Of a stretch of 64,000 nucleotides of DNA, positions 22,618 through 33,664 are shown in pieces (within the stretch, counting starts at the first letter, position 1; each line of letters begins with the position of its first letter). The notes beneath the pieces were generated by a model. It had not been told where the DNA came from. It saw nothing but the letters and a program-made list of their open reading frames with translations, and did no database searches. The DNA is from Aurelia coerulea (lineage: Eukaryota > Cnidaria > Scyphozoa > Semaeostomeae > Ulmaridae), in NCBI GenBank assembly GCA_039566865.1, contig CM076960.1:11322501-11386500 (forward strand), in the 5' to 3' direction. Both the position numbers and the translations under genes were made by a program.

Positions 22618-23827
22618 TATGGAACGCCATTTGCACAAAAATGACATAATATAGGATTATGTTACATAAACCTATATTATGTGCACATAAACTAGGATTA
22701 TGTTACATAATCCTATATTATGTCGACATAAACTAGGATTATGTACATAAACCTATATTATGTCGACATAATATAGGTTTATGTATATAATCCTAGTTTA
22801 TGTCGACATAATATAGGTTTATGTACATAATCCTAGTTTATGTCGACATAATATAGGTTTATGTACATAATCCTAGTTTATATCGACATAATATGGGTTA
22901 GAGCACATAATGATAGTTAAAGGTGTGACTTTGTTTTGGAACAATACATCTATCACTCTCTGGCGGCCAGGACTATTCAATTGGGGGAGAGAATAGGATT
23001 ATGACACTGGGACTCGTTATGTGTCCCAAATGGTATATCACAGGAAGCGAATGTGCAATTCGGGAGCCTTTCATCTCTTTCCCTTTGGTGAAACTGGCTT
23101 TATACACGATGAATGCACATTTCGATTTTTATTACAAATTGACATGGCTGAGGACGCAGAGAGCTACGACGATTTTGTGCTTCCATCCAATTTTAATGAT
23201 TTAGTAGCAGCTGCTCGATCAAATGTCGATACACTGAGACATTTGCATTATCCTGCCAAGAACGACAGAAAGCGCAAACGAGGAGGGAAGAAGCCAGGAC
23301 CAAATGCATCAACTTTGCGGCACATAACGAGTCCCAGTGTCATAATCCTATTCTCTCCCCCAATTGAATAGTCCTGGCCGCCAGAGAGTGATAGATGTAT
23401 TGTTCCAAAACAAAGTCACACCTTTAACTATCATTATGTCCTCTAACCCATATTATGTCGACATAAACTAGGATTATGTACATAAACCTATATTATGTCG
23501 ACATAAACTAGGATTATGTACATAAACCTATATTATGTGCACATAATATAGGTTATCACTACATAATATAGGTTTATGTCCCGATAACCCATATTATGTG
23601 CACATAAACTAGGATTATGTTACATAAACCTATATTATGTGCACATAAACTAGGATTATGTACATAAACCTATATTATGTCGACATAATATTGGTTTATG
23701 TACATAATCCTAGTTTATGTGCACATAATATAGGTTTATGTACATAATCCTAGTTTATGTGCACATAATATAGGTTTATGTAACATAATCCTATATTATG
23801 TCATTTTTGTGCAAATGGCGTTCCATA
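22618..23827. mobile_element. Foldback-type element with palindrome-built arms and coding-like loop
   Basis: A 1210-bp giant inverted repeat flanked by the 6-bp target duplication ACCACA (22612-22617 and 23828-23833). The ends read TATGGAACGCCATTTGCAC and pair almost perfectly for ~85 bp. Each arm then consists of alternating short palindromes (TTATGTACATAA, TTATGTCGACATAA, TTATGTGCACATAA) joined by CTAGGA and CTATA, in ~40-bp periods. A second non-repetitive inverted block (22921-23023 with 23321-23425) lies inside. The unique loop is 23024-23320. No transposase is present. This architecture is that of Foldback-like nonautonomous transposons. Confidence 0.85.
23144..23371 (+). CDS. Coding-like segment in the loop of the foldback element
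   Basis: An ATG in a GACATGG context opens a frame that reads MAEDAESYDDFVLPSNF and continues through a basic stretch (KNDRKRKRGGKKPG). The first 59 codons lie in the unique loop, then 17 codons run into the right arm before a stop. The frame is also open upstream through the whole loop. The composition (acidic N-terminus, nuclear-localisation-like basic patch) looks like a genuine protein start rather than random AT-rich sequence. I do not recognise the family. It may be a captured host gene fragment. No splice donor is evident at the loop edge. Confidence 0.4.
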   Translation: MAEDAESYDDFVLPSNFNDLVAAARSNVDTLRHLHYPAKNDRKRKRGGKKPGPNASTLRHITSPSVIILFSPPIE

Positions 23828-23884
23828 ACCACATGCTGATACGATTATGAGGTAGAAATGTGATAAGCATGTGAAATGTGAAAT

Positions 23885-24070
23885 GTGAAACCAGAGCTAG
23901 ATGCAAACCAGCTAACAGCATGGTTTCAAGAAAACTATAGGAAACTAAATGAAGATAAATGTCACCTCAGTCTGTTTGGATCTAACAAAGAAATGGTTAC
24001 TGGGCATAGCATATTAATCTTGATAGGAAACAAAGTTTTGAATAACATATCCAAACTCTACAGTAGGTGA
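23885..24070 (+). pseudogene. LINE fragment (end of RT domain, LINE A type)
   Basis: About 60 codons containing NYRKLNEDKCHLSLFG, which aligns with YMKLNEGKCHFMIFG of LINE A at 33470-33509. Both ends are lost. Confidence 0.7.
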
Positions 24071-24079
24071 AAAATATAT

Positions 24080-24828
24080 TGGTCCATTCATTGTATCTGG
24101 GGGCGCGCCGAGCTTCCTTTTATTCAATGTTTTCAAACTTGGATGATTATAGGAGCATCTCCTAACTTAACAACGGCAAACAGTAGAATTGCATCGATAC
24201 AGCAATTCTATGTATTTGTTATGTATTTATCAGAAATCTCGAAACATACAACAAGTATAACCCTTCTTAGCGTGGGTGAAGGGCGCGGTGAAGGGTCTCC
24301 CTCCTTAATAAATTAATGAAATATGACATATTTCTTCGTCCTTTCCCTTGGGGGGCACGTTAGTATCCGTGGATCAATATGAAATCAATTTGAAATAACG
24401 CAATGATCTAGCAGCTCTCCCTCCTATCTTCCAGACAGTTCAGCACCAAACCACCCAAATTTTCCCATAGTGCTTGACTTCCCTAATCATTGTACCGTCC
24501 AGTAGCTATGTGATGGTACAGGGATGATGGAAGTCTACAATATAAAAGGTTAGACCCATAGCATGGTTTGGTGTGGAACTGCCAGTCTCCTTATTTGTGT
24601 GTTGTTTTCTTGTTTTGTTTTGTCCCTCGTATTGCTGTATTTTTTTCTTTTTGTTATATATTTATATCTTGAAGTTTTATTTGCAAATTGTAAGTACCGT
24701 TCTTGGTGTAGGCCAGATGACCTTGTGTCTTCTTACACCAAGATCGGTACAGCAGTAATGTATTTAATTTAGTTTTGATTTATTATGAATAGAAAAAAAA
24801 ATATGACATATGAAAATACATCGGCTTG
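24080..24828. other. No feature recognised
   Basis: AT-rich sequence between a LINE fragment and the minisatellite. Short open frames have no protein signature. Confidence 0.4.
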
Positions 24829-25300
24829 TTTCCTTTTTCACTTTCGTTGCATATCATTTCGTTGGTTTTTAGTTTTTTTCAACATTACTAGACATTGCTC
24901 GGAAATATCGAAATTTATAGCCTTATACTGTGACTCTCTCAGTTTGAGTAGTTTCTTTTTCATTTTTATTGCAAATCCATTCGTTGGTTTTTAGTTTTTT
25001 TCAACATTATAGACATTGCTCGGAAATATCGAAATTTATAGCCTTATACTGTGACTCTCTCTCAGTTTGAGTAGTTTCTTTTTCATTTTCATTGCAAATC
25101 AATTCGTTGGTTTTTAGTTTTTTTCAACATTACTAGACATTGTTCGGAAATATCGAAATTTATAGCCTTATACTGTGACTCTCTCTCAGTTTGGGTAGTT
25201 TCTTTTTCATTTTTATTGCAAATCATTTCGTAGGTTTGTTGCTTTTTTCAAAAATATGAGACATTGTTTGGAAATCTCGAAATTTATACGAAATTAAGCG
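24829..25300 (+). repeat. ~122-bp tandem repeat, about 3.8 units
   Basis: The block TTCGTTGGTTTTTAG ... GCTCGGAAATATCGAAATTT ... CTGTGACTCTCTC recurs from about 24857, 24979, 25102 and 25227. The last unit is the most diverged. Confidence 0.9.
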
Positions 25301-25462
25301 ATAGTTTAGCCTTCAGGCAATCAAATAAAAGAAAGCTTTTCAAAGTCAGTTGTTTGGTTATGGATATGTAAGCAATCAAACGATAATACATCATTTTGGG
25401 ACACCCGGTAGGTTGTCCATAGGAGAGGTTTTTTTGGAGCTGCATTCTCCATTTTATCCCTG

Positions 25463-25990
25463 TTAGTCATAATGTCTCTGACCGAGGAAGTAAACAAGAA
25501 GGGAAGAGACGAATGTCTCTTTGAAACATTGCTCACTCGAAGTGGCAGCTTTTGTATACATGTTAGAAACTTGCAGAAGTTGATGACAGAAATCTACAAG
25601 TCCATGAATCATCTTAACCCATCGCTTGTATGGGAGTTTCATGAAAAGAAGCATGTAGCTTATGATCTAAGGATACAAAATCTTTGCAAACTGCCACAAA
25701 TAAAGACACAGGGCTATGGGCAAGAATCGCTGTCCTTTAGAGGGAGTTTCCTCTGGAACACCCCTAGATGATAGTGTTAAAAATGAGCTAACACTTTCTG
25801 CTTTTAAAAAGAGGATCAAAGACTGGGCTGGAGATAAATGCACCTGCAAAATATGCCGATGAATTTTTGTTTAAAGTATATTTTTTTGTAAATAGTTGGT
25901 TTGAATTAGTATGTTCTTAGTTACTATTGTAAATACCAACTTTAAATATGGATTGAATGAAAAAAAAAATGAAAAATGAAATTCATTGTG
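25463..25990 (+). pseudogene. LINE 3' end: RT C-terminus plus 3' UTR
   Basis: Encodes the C-terminal domain of an APE-type LINE ORF2: LMTEIYKSMNHLNPSLVWEF, LSFRGSFLWNT, then after one frameshift near 25768 AFKKRIKDWAGDKCTCKICR with a terminal Cys cluster, stop about 25862. The UTR contains GTAAATAGTTGGTTTGAATTAG and ends in an A-rich tail of GAATGA/GAAAAATGA. The same family occurs reversed at 28417-28772. Confidence 0.8.
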
Positions 25991-26448
25991 TAGCTTGAAT
26001 GCATGGCTTTAAAAGGATATAAATTCACAAGAAATTTCCCGTTATCAAGGAACCGAAAGGATTCTTTAAGTTGAATCTTAGCAAGAGTTGCGTTGGACAA
26101 AACTCCAGGAAATATTCAAGAAATCTGAATTTATGCATATGAATATGCTCTATTTGAAGAAAACGATATTGGCCAAAAAGTGTGATCAAATTTTGTCGAT
26201 GAAGGGTGTTCAACGTTTATCGATTTCACACAAGAGACATTTCTGAAATTAAGGCCAGTAGGAAAGAAACCCCTTAGCTATTTTGAAAATGGGTTTTGAG
26301 AGAGTGAGATTAAACTGGTAATTGGCAGATTTCCAAAAAAGGTCAATGAAAATCAAAGCGTCAGGCTTCTTTTCAGTCGAATCTGATAGAATGTCTGTTT
26401 TCGACTAGCTAAATCATGGATCTATTGTTTATCAGTTCATGGCTCTGG

Positions 26449-28257
26449 TGGACTTATGACGATGAGTCCCTTGTATCCCTGCGGTACCTTGCTCACAGGG
26501 ACTCATAATGAAACAGTTAAAAGCCTGACCCTATTTTGTAAAGTCTCGCTTTCATGTTGCCTGCCAGAGAGCCCAAAAATTTTGCGAAATATTTTTGCGA
26601 AACCTCCAAGGACTTGTCTTTTGTGTGAAGAAAGGAAAGGTCACTATGTACGCTGATGATACTGCGATTTCGCATTCCTCGAAATGCCTTTCTGAACTGC
26701 AGGATGATTTAAACCGGGATCTTGTGAATTTACAGGACTGGCTACATGGCAATAAACTGTCTCTAAACGTTGTAAAAACACAGTCTCTGATAATAGGATC
26801 CAGACCAAATATTCTAAAGATCGAAAAGCAGACTGACGCTAAGCCTAGTTTTGAAATAGGTGATCAAAAGATCAATATGATAACCGATACAAAGTATCTG
26901 GGGGTTCAAATTGATGACAAACTCCAATGGGATCGCCATATTGAACAAGTTAAGGCTAAGGCACTACGAGCTCTCGGTCTCATTAAGCATGCCAAGAAAT
27001 TTCTTCCATCAGGTGATCTGCAGAAAATGTATAGAGGAATTGTTGAGCCACATTTTAGTTATTGCTGCTCGGTTTGGGGTTGTTGTAGTGAAACCAAACT
27101 TAATTCTCTCCAAAAGATCCAGAATAGAGCTGCAAGAATAACTACAAATAGTCCTTACGATGCTTCTGCTGTCCCTCTGCTCAAAAACCTTGGCTGGCCA
27201 TCAATTAAAGATCTTATCAGAAAAGAAACAGCATCGCTGACCTATAAAGCATTGAACTCACTTGCTCCTCAATATTTAGGGGAACTTTTCACTAAATGCT
27301 CAGAGAGTAGTGATCACAATCTTCGCTCTACCGACACACAAAATTTGCAGATACCTCTATTAAGAACATGCACAGGTCAAAAAGCATTTTCTTATCGAGG
27401 AGCAAAAGTATGGAATGAGCTAAATACGGAAACTAAATTGGCACCGTCCCTGGCTACCTTTAAAAAATCCATATGAGAGGTACATTTTATTTTTCTATTT
27501 AATTTAGTTTTTTATGCTCGATCACAAGTATATCATATAAGCCATATCTAGATATTGTATATATTGTAATTTTCTTTAATTTAGGCTTTCCTATTTTTGC
27601 ACAGGTCAATTTGTAAAACAGTTATCTATTATACTGAAATCTGTAACCTGTATAAATATTTGAAAATGAAATGAAAATGAAGAACAAAACTCTTTCGCTT
27701 ATTTCAGGACGTTCGATTAGTTTCCCTAGACACGTTCTAAAGTCCAAAGTCCACAGCAAGACTTCGCTCGTTCTTAACGAGTAGGGTGGACGTGGACATA
27801 AAAACAAAGCAATACGATCTAAAAATAAGTTTTCCCTGCTCCTGCAGCCAGACACGAAGACGTCTTCACCCCTTCCCAACTTTTAAATAAACAGCCTGGA
27901 ATTCGCACAACTCAACTCCAAACTGTGTTTCTGTTTTCTGCAGATGCTCCAAGTCAGCCATCTTGCATTTTGTTTGGCGAATCAAGATTACAAAATCGCT
28001 AAATCGCGAAAATTAAAGCCTCCCTTTGGTACCTGCCCTGCCAGACCTCGCCTGATTGGCTAAAAGTTCCAGCAGATTAGCCGTAACCATGGTAATTCGC
28101 AAATCTCGCAATCTGATTGGTATGCTAGGAATCCCTGCATATTAGGCCTAAATAGGGTCAGGTTTTTCAGAGTAATAATATGAGTCTCTGTTGACCAAAG
28201 CGCCACCTTGAAGTCAAAGAGCACAGGGAAACAAGAGACTCATCGTCATAAGTCTAC
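26449..28257. mobile_element. 1.8-kb TIR element with 8-bp target duplication, containing a LINE
   Basis: ~100-bp inverted ends (26449-26540 and about 28150-28257) share GACTTATGACGATGAGTC and CTGACCCTATTT. The flanks carry GGCTCTGG on both sides (26441-26448, 28258-28265), an 8-bp duplication typical of hAT or P superfamilies. Its own interior is noncoding; a LINE (about 26620-27690) was inserted later. Confidence 0.65.
26595..27476 (+). pseudogene. LINE ORF2, 5'-truncated (RT C-terminal half), LINE D/E group
   Basis: An uninterrupted 293-codon frame. From VTMYADDTAIS (active-site YADD, near 26650) it runs through LSLNVVKTQSLIIG, TKYLGVQIDDKLQW, EPHFSYCCSVWGCC, IQNRAARI, and a C-terminal domain ending SYRGAKVWNELN. 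The upstream RT palm, endonuclease and ORF1 are absent. A 3' UTR and tail of GAAAATGAAATGAAAATGA follow to about 27690. It is the same group as the minus-strand copy at 29451-31060. The frame is intact but the domain is incomplete, so it cannot act alone. Confidence 0.85.
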
Positions 28258-28416
28258 GGCTCTGGCCCTAAGCCAACCAGGCTAAAACCAAAGCGAGGCT
28301 TTATTTGATGATTCACAGTCAAAGCGCATGCGTGTACAGCGAGTCAACCCGGCGTTGAGTCGGTTGCTGCGATTACATGGGAAGGACAGCTCGCTTGAGC
28401 GGGTTGACCCACTTTC

Positions 28417-28772
28417 TTTTTTTATCAATACTTAAAGTTGGTATTTACAGTAGTATAAAGATAATACTAATTCAAAGCAACTATTTACAAACATAATATA
28501 TACAAAGTAGAAAAAAAAATGTTTTTAGCGACATGTTTTACAGGTGCATCTATCTGGAGTCCATTCTTTGATCCTCTTTTTGAAACGCGACAGTGTTGGT
28601 TCTTGTTTGATTCTGTCATCAAGAGTATTCCATAGGAGACTACCTCGAAAAGACAGTGATTCGAGTCCAAAGCCAAATGTCTTAATTGTTGGCAGCTTGC
28701 ACAGGTTTTGTATTCTTAAATTGTATGCTATTGGTTTCTTTCCATGAAATTCCCATACAAGTGAAGGGTTCA
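28417..28772 (-). pseudogene. Short 5'-truncated LINE copy with 6-bp target duplication
   Basis: Contains NPSLVWEFHGKKPIAYNLR, SFRGSLLWNTLDDR and CTCKTCR plus the 3' UTR, the same family as 25463-25990. ACTTTC lies on both sides (28411-28416 and 28773-28778), consistent with target-primed insertion. The host sequence on either side, when rejoined, continues a GC-richer inverted-repeat element (CGCTTGAGCGGGTTGACCC ... GCCACCCGGCAAAGCGGGTTG). Confidence 0.75.
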
Positions 28773-28919
28773 ACTTTCGAAAAACGAGCCACCCGGCAAA
28801 GCGGGTTGGCGCGCTTCATGTAATCGCAAATTGTTTTCATAAAGGATTTGACCGAAGCATTGGGACAACTCAATGAGCCGGAAACGAGCTACAAGCGGGT
28901 CAACTCGCCCATGTAATCA

Positions 28920-29286
28920 GGCCCTAAGCGTAGTAGAGAGAAAATTTCTCGAATCAATGACCCTTTTGCTCGATGAAGCTAAACATTAGGGATGCCTCCT
29001 TAGCTCCAATTACAGATCCATGAAAGTCTCCTAACTCTAGGTAGCAGGCTTTACAGGGGCAGTCAAGCGCATGCTATTACTGGATAGGCGCTCCCTGCAC
29101 TGGACCATCCAAGCATACGCTGTTAAAAACCGGTGCATGATGGATAATTAGGATTGAAATCTCGCACTCGTGGTATTGTTTTTACTGTGCTTGACTATCG
29201 TCTCTAGAATAAAATTGTTTCCAGGAGAGACAGTCAAGGACATGCGAAGCTACGTAGGACTATCGGTAGATAGAAAACCAGATAAC
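28920..29286. other. No feature recognised
   Basis: Unique-looking AT-rich sequence between the LINE-bearing element and the ATTTCAT array. Confidence 0.4.
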
Positions 29287-29450
29287 ATTTCATATTTCAT
29301 ATTTCATATTTCATATTTCATATTTCATATTTCATATTTCATATTTCATATTTCATATTTCATATTTCATATTTCATATTTCATATTTCATATTTCATAT
29401 TTCATATTTCATATTTCATATTTCATATTTCATATTTCATATTTCATTCT
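29287..29450. repeat. (ATTTCAT)n array, tail of LINE D
   Basis: About 23 copies of the 7-mer, nearly perfect. On the minus strand it reads (ATGAAAT)n and follows directly after the 3' UTR of the minus-strand LINE, so it is probably that element's tail, expanded. The shorter GAAAATGAAATGA tail at 27660-27685 fits. Confidence 0.9.
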
Positions 29451-31060
29451 TTTAAGGAGGGTTGCCCTTCAGCAGAAGCTGTTTTTCAAGGGGCCCTCCA
29501 ATAAAAACTTAATTAAAATATACAGCTAAAATAACCAATCACTAAAAAACCATAACTTTAAAACCCTATTTACAATTATGCAATATTTACAATTGAAAGA
29601 AAAATTAACCCTTTATTGACTTTTTAAAACCATTCAGGGAGGATGCCGTCTTAGATTCAGCTGGGAGGCTATTCTATAGTTTAGCTCCCCGGAAAGAAAA
29701 GCATTTTTGCCCATTTGTTGACTTTTTCTTTGGCAACCTTAAATCAGTTTCAGTATTCCTGAGACTGCGGGAGGAACTTGTTGAGTTTTTGATAAAAAGG
29801 TTACACAGGTATTGTGGAGCCAAATCATTGAGCGACTTGAAGACCATCATCTTAGACTCAACTTCAATGAGTTCTACGATAGTCTTCCAGCCCAACTCCT
29901 CGATAAGTTGTCTGCTTGGGGTATCAAAGCTGCTATTTGTAATTATTCTAGCAGCACGATTTTGAAGCTTTTGCAACTGGTTTATGTCTGTAGAACCAAC
30001 ACAGCCCCAAACAGAACAACAATATCGAAAATGGGGCTGAACAATGCCTGTGTAAAGAGTTTTCAAACTCTCCTTAGTTAGAAAAGACTTAGCATGTCTT
30101 AAAAAGCCGATTGCCCTGGAGACCTTGGTAGAAACTGCCTTAATTTGCCCCTTCCAGTCGAAAGAGCTATCGATTTGTGCTCCAAGGTACTTTGTCTTTT
30201 GAACTACTTCGAGCTCATTGTCACGTATTTTCAGTTCCAAGACTTCGTTTCGACTTTTGAGAGAGTTGTGTTTCTGCTTTGTAGATATAAGAATTGAATG
30301 AGTTTTTGCTACATTCAAGGACAGCCTATTGCCTTGCAACCAAGTGTCCAGTTTTCTAAGATCACTGTTTATAGCCTCATTCAACTGAGTCAAATCGTTC
30401 GACTGTTGGCACAGACTGGTATCACCAGCATACATAGTCACAGAGGAATCTTGGACAGCCTGGGGAAGATCGTTGATATAGATGAGGGAGAGAAGGGGGC
30501 CAAGGCATGACCCCTGTGGGACTCCCACTTCTATTTCCTGGATATCTTAATCAACACCGTTAACCCTACAGAATTGTTTGCGGTTGGATAGGTAGGACCT
30601 AACCAAGATAGCTCTCGCTGCTGCACGCCATAAAGCTCGAGCTTTTTACAATGAATGTCGTGGTCGACCGTATCAAATGCTTTTTTCAGGTCAATAAACA
30701 CTAATACCACAAATTTACCGAGATCAAGCCCATTGTACCAATCATCGTTCATTTTAAGCAAACCAGTCAGCGTGGAGTGAAGGCGTAAAAACCCAGATTG
30801 GTCAGCTGTGAAAAGGCCATTTCCTTTCATATGCTGGTACAGTTGATCAAAAACAAGTTTTTCAAAGAGCTTTGAGATCACAGGCAAGACTGATATTGGG
30901 CGATAATTAGATTTTACAGTCTTATCACCATCTTTGAAAATTGGGGTAACTCTAGCTACTTTCCATGAATCTGGGAACATCATTTTACACTGTGGATCAA
31001 ATGACTTTAGGCTTGAAGATAAAACAGAGAACCAAATATCTGGAGAAATAAAGGTTGTAG
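29451..31060 (-). mobile_element. LINE D, 5'-truncated copy
   Basis: Includes RT from TFISPDIWFSVL (about 31055) to the C-terminus at 29674 plus a UTR and the 7-bp tail array. The endonuclease region is missing. Confidence 0.85.
29674..30983 (-). pseudogene. LINE D ORF2 reverse transcriptase, decayed
   Basis: RT blocks in order: SWKVARVTPIFKDGDK, NYRPISVLPVISKLFEKLV, DQSGFLR, FIDLKKAFDTVDHD, then after a frameshift near 30600 and an in-frame TAA at about 30546, VGVPQGSCLGPLLSLIYIND, and the active-site box MYAGDTSL. The second Asp-bearing motif is YAGD instead of YADD, so a catalytic aspartate neighbour is replaced by Gly. The C-terminal domain (YCCSVWGCVGS, LQNRAARII) is kept. Non-functional. 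Confidence 0.88.
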
Positions 31061-32029
31061 CAAAATTAATTCAATCAAACAAAATCGATGTTATCGTGTC
31101 CGTGCCCATGGAGATGAACTTGAGGACAAACGAAAGAAAACGAACTTCATTATAAGGGACACGTGTTACGAAGAGAACATAACGTATACTGACCATCCGA
31201 ACATTGAGGCTAGCAAACACTTAAAATCAAAGCAATCTTCATCTAAATCGGTATAGAGACAGTATTCTTGCTGCCTATATTCTTAACGCATCTAGGCTAT
31301 AACTATTTGAAACCATTTACACAGACACACACGTATATAGGTACATGCATACATATATATTTGATAAAGTTCTCGTGTTGAAATTCGTTCAGTCCACCCC
31401 ACCCCGACCAGAAGCTTGGTTCAAACCAGGAAAAACGTATCAGGAGTGGCGAAGATACATATTCTTCTGATCTGTTGTTTTCATTGCCCCACATGTCGTC
31501 GGACATTTTTTTTCACGAGAACCAAAATTTAGGCCACTGTGGTTTGTCTACATTTTGTCTTTTCGTTTCATTCAGTTTTCCAAAATAAACTTTTCGAGGC
31601 TCCCATTATTCTCTCTTCAGTTTTCATTCTTAAAATGGCGTGACTTATTCCAGAACATTGGCAAGGGAATATCAATGCGTAATTTAGACATCCTTTTTGT
31701 CACAAGGGATATTCCTATATTGAAATTTCTCCCAATCAAGTTCGTTTTTATTGAGAGTAAAACAAAGGTCAGCAAAAAAAGCTTCACAGCACAAAAAGCA
31801 ACGAAAAAAAACTCCCTCAACGCATCCTCATGGATTTCTTGGTGATTTGCGTTTTTAAATCTATATGTATACTTTCTATTCATTTGTTGTCTATTATGTT
31901 TAATTTGTTTTGTATATTTATGTGCGTGCTAATGTATGGGACATCCAGCATCCTGTTTTTCAAACAAGCATAATTTGCTTTGCACTCGTGAGAGGAAGGT
32001 AGGTAGGTAGGGAATCATATTTAACGTGG
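31061..32029. other. No gene recognised
   Basis: AT-rich. A short (CA/TA)-rich stretch near 31320-31360 is the only simple-sequence feature. Confidence 0.4.
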
Positions 32030-32258
32030 CTAGCCTGCGAAAGTCTGAGAGAGACTTATTTCCAGCAGGAGAGGCCACGGATGCTTTACCATCAACCCGC
32101 CGCAGCTACCAGATTTCCCTCACATGGCTCTGGTCGACCCGGGCTGGAGTTACGGACAGCGACCAAACTGTCCAGCGCGGGATTCGAACCTCGGCCGTTC
32201 TGACCTTTGGTTTACGAGTCAGTCGCCTTAACCACTCGGCCACGCGCTCTCAAGGATC
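32030..32258 (-). mobile_element. tRNA-derived SINE
   Basis: The minus strand begins with a tRNA-like head: an A box TGGCCGAGTGG (32232-32242) and a B box GGTTCGAATCC (32180-32190), with acceptor-like AGCGCG/CGCGCT pairing. About 150 bp of unrelated body follow, so it is a SINE rather than a tRNA gene. The head looks tRNA-Ser/Leu-like, but the anticodon arm does not fold cleanly. It would be transcribed by RNA polymerase III. It stands immediately upstream of the 2A-LINE 5' end. Confidence 0.75.
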
Positions 32259-32484
32259 CCAAGCGCTTGATGCTGGTTGATGTTAATCAATGGCGAGCAG
32301 CCATAGGTATTTTCCGTTCCTCCCTAGGTTGTTGTAGGAAAGTCGCTAAACAGGCCAATTCCTTCACGATAGCTTTTCTCGTGCTGAAAATATATCTGTT
32401 CTGTTGTATTTTTGTCGTCCTATCTATACCGATGTTACCGCTAACAATGATTATCCAGGTTATTATGCAATTCCCTTGCTACCC

Positions 32485-32488
<4 letters not shown>

Positions 32489-32578
<90 letters not shown>

Positions 32579-32579
32579 C
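32489..32579. repeat. (TTA)n array, 3' tail of LINE A
   Basis: About 30 TTA units. On the minus strand it is the TAA tail that ends LINE A. Confidence 0.95.
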
Positions 32580-32810
32580 AATTTGTTTTACGTTGGCAAC
32601 TTACATAACTAATTCAAAGCTAATTCAAGCCAACAACTTAAATACAGAAATATATATATGCATACAAGTAAAACTAGTCAATAAAATTACGAAGTTCAAA
32701 TCAAATTACAATGTTCAAATCAAATTACAAAGTTCATATTAACAAAGGTGTAAAATCATAGAAAGCCGAGTTGAGGAATGTACTGCCTGCAAAGCCTGCA
32801 GTCGCAGCCT

Positions 32811-33509
32811 TCATTGGTCCAATGCTTTAATTTTATTCTTAAATTGATGCACAGAATTTGAATCCTTAATTTCCTGAGGAAGAGAATGCAAAATACGCAG
32901 CCCTCTGTATCGGATTGTTTCAATACCATGATTAACTGTATGTACCATAGGAAGTAAGAATGTATTGGTATTTCTCAAATTATATGTGAGACTTCTTTGC
33001 AGGAAAATTTCGTCCATAAAACTGGGGTTTAAATTATTAGTAGTTTTGAACATTTCAGTCATCAGCAATTGTACATTTTTCTGATGTATTGTTACAGATC
33101 TATCTTTTTCTAATAAGGTTTCAAAGCTGGAAGTATAGTCTTTATACGCAATTCGTAAGGCTCTCTCATGCAGCCTATTGATTTTGTTATTCATCTTTCT
33201 GCTATGGAACATCCATACCAAAGGACAGTATTGGAACTGGCTAGTTACAAATGCTCTCATCAAAAGTTTTAATTTGTCAGTTCCTAGATATGCGGACATG
33301 CGTGACAAAGCAAATAGTTTGTTACCAGCCTTTTTACAAATATTGTTTACATGCTTTTCAAAACTGAGATTTGCATCAATCAAAACCCCTAAAAGTTTCT
33401 CCTCTTGTGAATTATTGACGGTACAGTTGCCAATACTTATGCCGACATCTTGATCTGTTTTTTCACCAAAAATCATAAAGTGGCATTTACCTTCGTTAAG
33501 TTTCATGTA
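32811..33509 (-). pseudogene. LINE A ORF2, C-terminal part
   Basis: About 233 codons from YMKLNEGKCHFMIFGEK (end of the RT thumb) through LLGVLIDANLSFEKHV, SQFQYCPLVWMFHSR, RLHERALRIAY and the C-terminal domain, then GCDCRLCR in the next stretch. The frame is intact downstream of the MITE insertion. Confidence 0.85.
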
Positions 33510-33511
33510 AT

Positions 33512-33664
33512 AGACCATTTTGACATTTAGAAAAAGGATCTGGGGAGAGCAATATTTTTCTGGTAAATGGCTGCCTTTTCACCCACGGTAAATTGAACTG
33601 TGGCAGCCATTTACCAGAAAAATGTTGCTCTCCCCAGACCCTTTTCCAAATGTCAAAATGGTCT
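33512..33664. mobile_element. 153-bp MITE inside the LINE A ORF
   Basis: ~62-bp inverted repeats (AGACCATTTTGACATTT ... GGTAAATGGCTGCC) enclose ~29 bp. AT stands on both sides (33510-33511, 33665-33666). Removing the element plus one AT restores codons for Asn-Asn-Tyr-Met in the LINE frame, matching the related fragment at 23885. The element is therefore a precise insertion with a 2-bp target duplication. Confidence 0.85.

Noticed and set aside
22650..22900. CRISPR-like or satellite array of ~40-bp units
   Set aside because: The units are palindromes within an inverted-repeat transposon with a target duplication; there are no spacers and the genome is animal.
29170..29529. 119-codon frame with repeated FHISYFI
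   Set aside because: It is a translation of the 7-bp array, not a protein.
32170..32258. A tRNA-Ser/Leu-like gene on the minus strand
   Set aside because: The boxes are good but the anticodon arm does not form a clean stem and unrelated body sequence follows without a terminator, so a SINE head fits better.
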